A DNA stretch of 64,000 bases from Laetiporus sulphureus 93-53. Its lineage: Eukaryota; Basidiomycota; Agaricomycetes; Polyporales; Laetiporaceae. The notes under the pieces were generated by a model. That model had not been told where the DNA came from, made no database searches, and saw only the letters and a program-made list of their open reading frames with translations. This document shows, piece by piece, positions 54,773 to 64,000 of this stretch. The translations under genes were made by a program, and so were the position numbers. The DNA is taken from positions 799,143 to 863,142 of the forward strand of contig NW_024468510.1 of the NCBI RefSeq assembly GCF_001632365.1. Reading direction: 5' to 3'. How positions within the stretch are numbered: the first letter of the stretch is position 1; every line of letters begins with the position of its first letter.

Positions 54773-57700
54773 ATGGATATTGTTGAGAAAGTCCAGAAGT
54801 GCCTTGCGAAGTGGTATGACGGAGGATCCTCCCAATGGTTAGTACTCGGCGAACGACATTGCATGTTTGATTTGCTTATCCCATGACAGTCGTCAGATCG
54901 TAGCTGTCCCGCATTCAAATCCGTCCGACCCGGATTACAGTGATATTCTATCAACTGTCTATCATGCCCTGATTACATCCACACTAGTAAACTGGATGCC
55001 AAGCAGTGGACTCAGCGTCGACAAATTCATTCCCTTCGTACAGTCAGTCTTGGAGAGCCTTCCGTCAACATCAATGGGCAACACCAAGTCCTCCAACGTT
55101 GTAATCTTTGGCCAACTGCTTGTGGACGTCATTTGGTCAATCGACACGGAGCTGGAGGAGATTCTGTTGGATGCCAAGGCGATTTTAACTCCTGCCCAGC
55201 AGGATCCCAGCAATGCAGAGTTGGATAAAGACGCGATTACCAAAGCACTGCGGTCGAGGCAGATTGCGGAATCAGACAGGGAAACATTGGCGAGCACAGT
55301 TAGGCATTTGCTTGTGAGTAACCTTCCCTGTTCTTTCGGAGTCGGTATCAATGGTTCTGTCATCACCGTCAGTCTATCGGTGTCCTAGATGCGGATGCCT
55401 GCAGAGAGAGGTTGGACGTGAAGCTTATAGCAATTGCGGGCCTGATACCAGACAAGGCTGCTTTCGACAAGAAGGAGATTCGTACGAGGACCGGTCTATT
55501 GTGAGTGCGGGTTCCGATTCGCACGTGCGCGTCTCTGACCACTCTTTAGCTATAAGCAGAATAAATTCAATCTGCTGCGAGAACAATCGGAGGGGTACAG
55601 CAAACTTGTTACGGAGATCACGGGCTGTCTAGGCCCCTCGCACTCATCTGTTACAGGATATCCGACGGAGTCTCAAGCTGCCATTGAAGCGCGTGCACGA
55701 CCAGCATGGGAACGGGTTTTAGGGCTCATTGGGTACTTCGACCTTGACCCCAATCGTGCATTAGATGTCATTCTTGATGTGTTCTCAACACATCTGGCAA
55801 CACATCACAGTTTCTTCCTGGCTTTCCTGTCCGCTTCTCCATGGTCTCATAGAACTCAGCAGGAGCAGGAGCCCATGGACAAGGATGAAATGGCCGTCGA
55901 GCCAGACCCAGCACGTTTTCGGGGAAAATCCTTGGACGAAGTGCTTGTGATGGCAGAGCGGATGTCCAACGCACCTGTTGTGGATGCATTGTCATCTTTG
56001 AGCAGTGAAGGATCAGATTCTCGAGTCCTGGCGCAAGTGTTGGGGTTCAAGTTTAGCCATTATCAGGTACGAGGCTAACTACGATCAATGCATTCGATGC
56101 TTATGTGTTTAAAGCGTCCTGAAGTGGCCGAGTCGACACCGCACAGTTTGTATCTGATGGCGGCCATATTAATTAGAGAGGGTTACATAACCCTGGAAGA
56201 GCTCTATCCACATGTGAGACAGTCCGCAAATCTCATATGTTTTTCCTAATGGCCGCACTAGATCACTCCGACGGATGATGATATGCCTGCTGTACATAAG
56301 GCATATCTGGACGAGGTTACAGAGCGCATCTCTGCCGCAAAAGTCAGTCAGCTCGCAATGGCTGCACCTCTCGAGTCTTCCGGGACTGTTCCGAAGAAGT
56401 CCGCTCCTACAAAAGAATCGAGCAAACTACCTGAACTGCAGCAAACGCCGAATCAAAAGCTCGGTCTGCTGAACGGTCTACTCGCGGTTGGCGCGCTCCG
56501 GCCCGCCGTCGCGATTCTGTCGAAATTCCCTTGGATAGTCGATGTCTTCCCTCAGGTTGCGGACTTGCTGATTCTGGTGCTGAAGCATTCGATATCGCCG
56601 TTGTACGAATCCACGACGACTGTGAAGGAGGATCGACCGAGTTTCATGATACCTCGTCAACGATATGGTCCCACTGGAGCGGCACGCTCACCTGAGCGTC
56701 ATCCTCAGCTCACTTTGTGGGCCCCGACACCCCCTAGCACCAGCTCTGTCGACTTCGTCTTCTTCTATCCGGAGTGGATAGAGCGCGTTCCACTATGCTC
56801 CACAGTGGACGATCTCATCGACGTTGTTGAACCTCTCATGCGATTTGTGGGATTGCATATTTCGCGTGACCCTATGTATCTAACGAAGTTCCTTCGTTGT
56901 GGAAGAGTTCACTTGACACAAGCAGTACGTATCTCATGGCATCAAGTGTAGGGAGTTTATCGATCGTCTCTTTAGGTACCCCATGATTCCGAGACGAAGA
57001 ACCCAGATCCTGATCATCCCGCGCGACAGTTTTGGTTCAAAGTTCTACGTCGGTATCTGCTACCAGCGTTGACTCTCATACGAGGTAATGCTGTTTGCAC
57101 TGTGGAGGTTTGGGGTATTCTTCGCCAGTTCGAAAACACCATCCGTTGGCAGTTGTACGGGGAGTGGAAAGCGAGTATGTACCAATCCCACCCCGAGTTG
57201 CGTGTTCGGCGAGTACAAGCCGACCGGGAATCAAAGGGCCTTCTGCGACGCCTCTCCCTGAACACAGTGGACTCATTATCTGGATCGGTTGCGAAGCTTG
57301 CTCACTCAGACCCGTGTATTCTGTTTATAAACGCGGTGAACCAGATCATGGCATATGACAACCTGGCTGCTGTCGTGATTCAAGCGCTGAACTTCGTGAC
57401 TATCATGGGCTTTGACGTCCTCGTGTTCATCGTACTCGATGCTATGGCGAACCCGAACAAGGAGCGGGTCAAGGATGACGGTGTGAACACGTCAGATTGG
57501 CTGCAAAGTGAGTAATTTTATTTTGTCTGAAAACGCCGTCTGATGCTGCGTAGATCTTGCTGCCTTTACTGGGATGATGTTCCGACGCTATGGTGCCGAC
57601 CTTACCCCTTTGCTCAAATATATTGTCCATCAGCTCCACAATGGGCAGAGCACGGAGATCATCGTGTTACGAGAACTTATCTGGAAGATGGCCGGCATTG

Positions 57701-60700
57701 AGCCACTACCTAGCCTGTCCGATGCACAGATCGCGGCCATGGCTGGAGGTCCCACTCTTCGCATAGAAGCGGTGGCGTCCAGCTCTCGCGGTATACGTCT
57801 AGATGCCGGAGATGCTGGATTAAAAGGACCCGACCGGCTTGGCAAGGCGTTGACGGTGTACTCCTCGCTCGCACGACCATTACTCATACAGGTCGCACAA
57901 CAACGGCAAGCGTGCGTATACAAGGCGCAAACTGCCCATCTTAAGTCTCTTGCGAGTCTTTTTGATACGGTCCGTCGGTGTTCTACAATGGTCCTTCCTT
58001 AATCGCTGAAGTGGCATGCAGACGCACGGTGTGCTGCTGCAATATCTTGATTTCCTTACAACGCCTTCCATCGTGACACCGAACGAGATTACCATGAAGG
58101 TGTACGCGGAAGACGTCGTACCACCGCTGGTTGACTTGAACGAGAAGTACGGGATCTGCGCTCCGATTTGTATGCAGATCATTCGACCCATCTTGAATGA
58201 TCGAATTCTGGTGAGCCGCTTCTGGAGAGCTCATCGCCATCTCTCTGACTTGTATAATCTGTAATCAGTCAGCTGTCACCAAAATGAAGGAGGCCGAAGA
58301 GGAAAAGGAAAGGTTGGCTAGCGAGGAAGCAGAGAAGCGATTGAAAGCTGCTTTGACCGCCAAGCGTGACCCAGTGTCGACATCACGGGTTGCATCACCC
58401 AGTATAGGCGAAGTCTCTACAAACGGTGAACCTACCTCGGATGCGAAGGCTTCAGCGCAAGAATCATCCGTCGTAGACGTAACTATGGATTCACCCGAAA
58501 GCGGTAGCAAAACGCCAAATCCGTCACCTGAGGTTTGCATTTATGTCCATTTTCGCGATCATTTTAGGTGCTTACGGTTATTTCAGCACCCTTGGCTGAC
58601 AGAATTGTATTCACTTTTCGACGACGTGAAACGGGTAGCGCCCGGTAATGCTGCAGAAGTCATAGGGTGCGTAACGTATATCCAGATGTTGAAAAATGAT
58701 ATTGACTCACCTTCCCTCTGTAAGCCCTGCATTCTACCTCTCTTTCTGGCAGTTGTCAATGTACGACCTCGCGCCTCCTCGTGCAAGATACGACGAGGAA
58801 TATGCGAACGTAAGGGCTCTGCAGCGCCAACACGAGCGATCGGGGGACAGAGCAAGACTGCGGACCGTCGCAATCGTCACAAAGAATAACAAGAAAGAAG
58901 AGAAGAACGTTTTTGAGGTCACCGCGGAAGCATTAACGAAGGAGTTGAGCAATCAAATCGCGGTGCGAGAGTTCACCGTCAAACGCCTTGCCCGTGAAAA
59001 ACAGCATTGGTTTGCTCACAGTGAGTGATTGGACATCAAAATTGTCGCGATTCATCTGAAGATATGGCGATACAGATCCCAAAGCTGCTGTTTTAGCATC
59101 ATCTTTCATAGAACATTGCTTACAACCCCGCTCTCTCTTGTCCCCAATGGATGCGGACTTCTGCGCGAGGTTCATCAAGGCAATGCATCTACAGGGAACG
59201 CCCGGTTTCTCAACCTTAATGTGCTATGATAAGGTACAGTTCAATTTGCAGTTGGTCGAGCTCGCGCTAAGCAGAAATATATAGATCCTCGGTGATCATA
59301 TCAAAGTAGTTGTCTTCTCGTGCAGCGAATACGAGGCACGGAATTACGGTACGGTGCACATGAGCTGACGAGCTTTTCGTTTCTCAAAGAATTTCTTGCA
59401 GGTCGTTTTCTGCTTGGTATTCTTACAGATATCTGGCAATGGTTCCAAGACGAGAAAACGTTTCTCAACCAGAATCGTACGAAAGACGGTCAATACCTCC
59501 CAGGCCTGCAGCTGCGCTGGTCGCAGAAAAGTGTGATTGCTGCCGAAGACCTCATTACTTGGCAAGACTTCAAGACGATCGTGCGTAAGTGGCATCGAAA
59601 GCTCTGCAAGGTCAGTTCTCGTTCATGTACTGTTGCTTTTGACTGAACACTTCATCAGTGCCTATTGGATTGCATCGAGACCGGGGAGTTCATGCACGTC
59701 TACAACGCTATCATCGTGTTAAAGGAGATTCTTCCGGTCTTCCCTGTTGCTGCAGTTTATGAGTGGGCAGGCGGAAACCTTCACATGGCCATGGAACGAT
59801 TCCTGGACAAGGAGACTCGTGGGGATCTGAAGATCTTGGGCAGAGCGTTAGCGTCCTTCATTTCATGCATCTGGATAAATTATTGACGATGCATGCGCAG
59901 GTATACAGCAAGCTTGAAGAAGAGGGAGCATATATGGATTGCAACGAAGCCTCAGACTAAGGTATGTTCACGTGCATGCGCTATGAATTTATCCTTATCG
60001 TCTTTTCAGCCTGCCCCGTCTGCTGCGGGAACGAAAGCGCCTGTTAACGGTTCTGAACATGCGCATGCAGCCTCTCCTCCACCGGCTTCTAGTCTTACTA
60101 CTTCTCCAAGGGAAGCGCGCTCGAAGCAGGCTGTTCCTACTGGAACTACTCCCTCTGCTCCTCGTGCTCATATAGCGGCGACGAACGGGGCTTCTCATAT
60201 GAAAATTGATCGTTCCACGTCAAGTTCTGCAAAAGCGGCTATAGAAAGGTATGGCCGTCGGTTTCGCAGCATTATTACAAGCTCATACCTACATATGACA
60301 GCATTCCGAGGCCGGAAGTCGTCAAGAGGATAAGAACTGAGCAAAGAATCTCTGACAACGTTCAAAATGAGCAAGTCCCCAGGAATGCCGTGCGATCAGA
60401 TGCTATGAACGTCGATAGTACGCCCTCGCGAGTGGAAGGGATTCACGCACCCGCGAAACCCATACCGCGCGCACCTAGACTGGCTTCGGTGAATCCGGAG
60501 GGCGCAGTCGGCGCGACTCATCCTCCGAGTGAGGCAGTCCAGGGTTCTGTCTCTCATCAAGGTGCATCGGCGCCTGCGCAACCGCCGAGACCAACGGCGC
60601 CCTCTCCGGATATCAATGGCCGACCTAACATCGCAAAGGAGATTCCTCAATCACCGAGACTAAACGGAACGGATGAACAGAAAGCTGGTCGGACAGAGTC

Positions 60701-62328
60701 GTCACAAATCATGCCGCCTCCTACCATTCCGAGCCAAACCGTCTCAGCTCAGGAGCTCAGAGAAACTGCCAAACAGACCCGTGCGGAGAAGGCCGAAGAA
60801 CGGGCTGGCCTGTCTATTGCGCACGCAACCCCTTCTCCGTCTTCTCGCCGACGCTCTCCGTCCCCCTCTAGTCGTCCAGGAACCAGGAATGCGAGTTCGG
60901 ACAGTCGCGCAAGCGGTGGTCGTCGTTCTGCGCGTGACCTCGATGAGAAGCGAGAGCGCGAGGGGCGTCAGGATGCTCGCGAAATGTCTCGTCAGGCACA
61001 CGCACGTGAAGAGCGCGGCTCGAGAGGAGGACGTGAGTCTGAGAAGGAGCTGGATCGTGATAGAGAGAGGGGTCGCGATAGACACGGCGAGAGGGAGAGG
61101 ATCCGTGATAGAGACAGAGAAAGAGAGCGGGAAAGAGACAAGGATCGTGAGCGCGAGAGGGAAAGAGGTCGGGAGAGGGGTGAGCGTGAGAGGGATCGTG
61201 AACGTGACCGCGATAGAGACAGGGACAGGGACAGGGATAGACATCGCAGGGACGAAAAGGACCGCGATCGGGACGGCAGAAAGGAGCGCGACATCGCGAA
61301 CCGTGGCGCCATGGCTTCTGCGCCAACTGTGCCCTCCGTAGACGAACGTGGCCTCCCCACAAGGCCTGATCTATCAAGACATCGGGAGATTCAGCATGGA
61401 GAGGAAGGGTTGGGCAAGAGAAGACGGGCAACCGACGATGAGGTACGTTTTTTCACCTGGTAATACAATCACAGCTTATAGACCACAGCCTGATCGGCCC
61501 TCTAAGCGGGCGTCTCGCAAGGAGAGTCACCATGAGGAGAGGGGTCGTCGTTCGACGGAGAAGGATGGCCGTGACAGAGGTCGAGAATCCGAGCGACGAC
61601 GGAAGGAGCGTGAGCAGAGTGAAACCGAAGGCAAAGGTCTCTGGGTTGATACGAAGGTACTATAATGCTCTCACATGAATGTTCTTGCCATGATCTAATT
61701 GTATTGTTCCTCTAGGTTGGTGACAAGCGTGTCCCTGAAGGACCAGCGTCAGCAAAGTCGTTGCCTCCTACAACACCATCTGCACCACGAGCCATGGCTG
61801 GCGAAGGCGGATGGCTCGGCCGATCTGACTCCACGGCTGCGCGCGACCGAGATTGGAAGACGGGGAGAGACGCAACGGTGCCTCCGAGTGGACCTGCTGC
61901 GGGACTGAGCGGCTCGTCATCACAGGAAACTGTTCACGGACCTACTGCAAGCTTACGATCCCGCATCAGTGACAAGGAGGCCCCTCGTCCTCCTCAGACA
62001 GCGTCAGCATATCGAGCTGACTCCATCAGCGGTGATCACAGACCAGATACTTCTGCTCGGGAGGACGAACGGGAGGGTAGTCGAAAACGGACTTTGTCAG
62101 GTAAGTATCCTGAGGCCAATTCGGTCACAGAAGGCTTACGTGTCTGCAGAACGGGATAAAGAAGCCGATGATACAGCGTTGACAGCCAGTGAACAGGCTG
62201 CTCAGCCTCCAAAGCGCCCCCGCATCATCCGTAACCGATATACTCTCGCCCCTTCTCATGGCGTGGCGAGGAAGTTGCTGCCGATCGATCCACAAGCAAA
62301 CCAAAGTCGCACGAATCGCAATGGCTAA
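54773..62328 (+). CDS. THO2: THO complex subunit 2, 2154 aa
   Basis: THO2/THOC2 is the scaffold of the THO complex, which packages nascent mRNA for export and limits R-loops. I can join 22 exons in frame from ATG 54773 to TAA 62326. Early blocks are DADACRERLDVKLIAIAGLI and YKQNKFNLLREQSEGYSKLV, a strong family signature. The middle has FWFKVLRRYLLPALTLIRGN, FENTIRWQLYGEWKASMYQS, NLAAFTGMMFRRYGADLTPL and FWQLSMYDLAPPRARYDEEY. Then come LGILTDIWQWFQDEKTFLNQ and ETGEFMHVYNAIIVLKEILP. The last quarter is disordered and includes a long RD/RE repeat (61031-61260), as in animal THOC2. Exons are 61-1141 nt and introns about 46-90 nt. One junction (61443-61488) has several nearby AG sites; I chose the one that keeps frame. 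Confidence 0.92.
61031..61260 (+). repeat. THO2: RD/RE low-complexity repeat inside THO2
   Basis: Imperfect hexamer-type repeats of GAGAGG/GATCGT/GACAGG encode alternating Arg with Asp or Glu, roughly residues 1774-1851 (for example RDRERERERDKDRERERE). The antisense strand is open across it, which is a consequence of the repeat and not a gene. Such tracts can vary in length by slippage. Confidence 0.8.
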
Positions 62329-62567
62329 GTCCATTACACGGTCATGCACCAAGTCAACGCGCATTGGATCATTCTTGTAGCGTTATATTATTGTCTACAA
62401 TCTGTATCGGTATAGTATAGTAATGTTGAGCTGATATATGGACTGCAGATTTTCCCGGATGGTATAAGGATAGATGCAATGTTGAATTGGGGTAGCTATG
62501 CTGTGGTCGTGAGTTGAATCGCTTGCGAGTTGAATCGATGTAAGGGAAGGGGGACATTTGGGGGTTA
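62329..62567. other. Convergent 3' region THO2 / GTP cyclohydrolase I
   Basis: 239 bp between facing stops, AT-richer than the genes. No other feature seen. Confidence 0.35.
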
Positions 62568-63702
62568 TTAACGGCCCTTAATCAAAGTCAGGAACTCTTC
62601 TCGGGTTTTTTGCTGCGTCCGGAAGCACCCCAGCATACAGGAAGTGACAGTCATGGAGCCGGGCTTTTGGACTCCCCGCATGGTCATGCAAAGATGTCTG
62701 CCACGTTTTGAGAAAAGTAATCTAAGGCAGAATATATGAACTACTTACGTTGCTTCCATCACGACTGCAACACCACGCGGCTTAATGGCTTCCTGCACGG
62801 CGATTGCAATTTGTTTCGTGAGGCGCTCTTGTACCTGCAGGCGACGGCTAAAGGTCTCAGCGATGCGTGCCAACTTGGACAGGCCAAGCACGAGATGGTT
62901 GGGGATATATGCTATCGCAATCTATGAGAAGCCAGCGGTTGCATTATCAGATATGAAAACCTCGCAGAGCGATCCGCGACTCACTTTACCCATGAAGGGA
63001 ACGAGGTGATGCTCGCATAGGCTGGAGATGTCAATGTCACGGACAATAACCATTTCGTCATGGTCCTCAGCGAACACGGCGTCGTTAATAACGTCTGTGT
63101 GGTGCATATATTCAGTTTGCGATAATCTCGTAACGCAAGATATGCTGTACCTGCCAAACGTTCCTCATATCCGCGGGTCATCCACATGAGGGCCTGCGCA
63201 TAGCGTTCGGGTGTGCGGAGAAGACCCTCTCGGTCGGGATCTTCGCCGATGCATTCGAGGATCGTCCGGACAGCCCCTGCGAGCTTCTGCTCACGCTCTG
63301 CCTTCTCGGCTGCAGTAGCATTCAATCTGGCCACGGTAGACTTGGCTAAATGCAAAATGAGACATGGGCACCAAAAAAAGCGCTAGTTCTTGTACCTGGC
63401 CACCCCAAACCGTTTGGATCAGGGAGTGGGCTGCCTGCTTCGACGCCCGAGATCGAGGTATGCAGAGGCGTCGAGTTCCCGGAGGCGGGTCGAAACCCGT
63501 AACCGTCCCGCACGTAAGGAGACCCTACGGGTCTCCCTAATAGGCCAGGCGACGGCAGGTCGCTACTCCCGCCGCGTGCTGAAGTCTCGCCTGCGACATG
63601 CGGATCAGCTGAGTCGGCTCGAGCCTGTGCGCTGAGCTCGAGCTTTTGCAGACTCTCGGACAAGCGATCGCCATGACTCAAGACGTCGACAGGCGTGGAC
63701 AT
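62568..63702 (-). CDS. FOL2: GTP cyclohydrolase I, 304 aa
   Basis: First enzyme of folate and tetrahydrobiopterin synthesis; it converts GTP to dihydroneopterin triphosphate. Exons: 63702-63396, 63345-63151, 63094-62985, 62921-62749 and 62697-62568. The first 110 residues are a Ser/Pro/Gly-rich extension. The catalytic domain has [55 protein letters not shown] (with the Cys and His zinc ligands), [20 protein letters not shown] and [20 protein letters not shown]. It continues [20 protein letters not shown] and [19 protein letters not shown]. The core length is standard. Five exons join with consistent phases. Confidence 0.96.
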
Positions 63703-64000
63703 GGCGGCAACGGGAGTGAGCACGCAGTGTGAAAAAATTAAGTGCTATTTCGCACACAGTGGTGGGGGAGAGCAAGTAGCGATGGCAGGCCACGTGGTGG
63801 AATGAGACATACTGAGAAAGGAAAGTAGAATGGATTCATTCCGCCTCTTTGTCCGCCTGATGAGGAGATATGAAAGGAAAATTAAGACGGCCGACTAAAC
63901 CGCGCGAAACTGCGAGCGTCGCCCATCTTTAAACATGCACAGTCGACGCACCGCCTCGCAATCTCGCTCATTCCCGACCGTCATAATTGTTTGGAGCCCA
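63703..64000. promoter_or_regulatory. Upstream region of GTP cyclohydrolase I
   Basis: 298 bp to the window edge. It has a purine-rich patch near 63814-63880. No TATA or CCAAT stands out and no gene can be supported before the edge. Confidence 0.3.

Noticed and set aside
60868..61431. Long minus-strand frame opposite the THO2 repeat
   Set aside because: It is the complement of the RD/RE repeat and only encodes Cys/Pro/Arg and Ser/Leu runs; a by-product of low complexity.
63480..63500. GGGTCGAAACCC resembling a tRNA T-loop
   Set aside because: It lies inside the first exon of GTP cyclohydrolase I, and no other tRNA arms are present.

Overview
The window is nuclear DNA of a filamentous basidiomycete, most likely an agaricomycete and possibly Polyporales-like. 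The grounds are gene-dense, GC-rich sequence, genes broken by many 46-68 nt GT-AG introns, short shared promoters, and protein sequences that read as fungal housekeeping proteins. There are no operons, CRISPR arrays, insertion sequences, rRNAs or recognisable tRNAs. One run of exactly 100 Ns (30403-30502) is an assembly gap. I assigned every family below by reading translations; no database search was run.

Layout. 0-3.5 kb: a cut-off secretory or ER gene, a small orphan gene, and a BSD2/Ndfip-type ubiquitin-ligase adaptor. 3.8-11.6 kb: both subunits of cytosolic phenylalanyl-tRNA synthetase (beta, then alpha) on the minus strand, with a plus-strand PRM10/ThrE-type membrane protein between them. 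11.75-13.3 kb: the peroxisomal RING ligase PEX2. 13.9-26.7 kb: a genome-maintenance and nucleotide stretch with an MTH1-type NUDIX hydrolase (one splice donor broken), DNA polymerase delta subunit POLD3/Cdc27, an importin-11/Kap120 karyopherin, SLX4, and folylpolyglutamate synthase. 27-36.8 kb: mostly mitochondrial or metabolic genes: an iron-type hydroxyacid-oxoacid transhydrogenase, a membrane-anchored aspartic protease, a PPR protein, complex I subunit NDUFA12, and an L-2-hydroxyglutarate dehydrogenase-type flavoprotein. 37-45.7 kb: the CNS1/TTC4 Hsp90 co-chaperone, ribosomal protein eS7, a Rab5-like GTPase with a large insertion, an AMMECR1 protein, and a second PPR protein. 46-64 kb: ribosomal protein uL3, the replication-checkpoint mediator MRC1/Claspin, THO complex subunit THO2, and GTP cyclohydrolase I.

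How the genes relate. Several pairs are divergent and share promoters of 84-300 bp: FRS2/PEX2, KAP120/SLX4, PPR/NDUFA12 and RPL3/MRC1. The two PheRS subunits form one heterotetrameric enzyme and lie within 8 kb. POLD3, MRC1, SLX4 and the MTH1-like gene act around DNA replication, and each has an MCB-type ACGCGT site close to its start. FPGS and GTP cyclohydrolase I both serve folate/pterin metabolism, and two enzymes of 2-hydroxyglutarate chemistry lie within 10 kb.

The most notable irregularities are the TT (instead of GT) donor in the MTH1 gene, a roughly 200 bp near-palindrome at 15022-15222, GC-AG introns in FPGS and probably the transhydrogenase, a 10 nt microexon in RPL3, and the roughly 130-residue insertion with an altered G4 motif in the Rab GTPase. 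I did not find a convincing wholly new multi-gene system.
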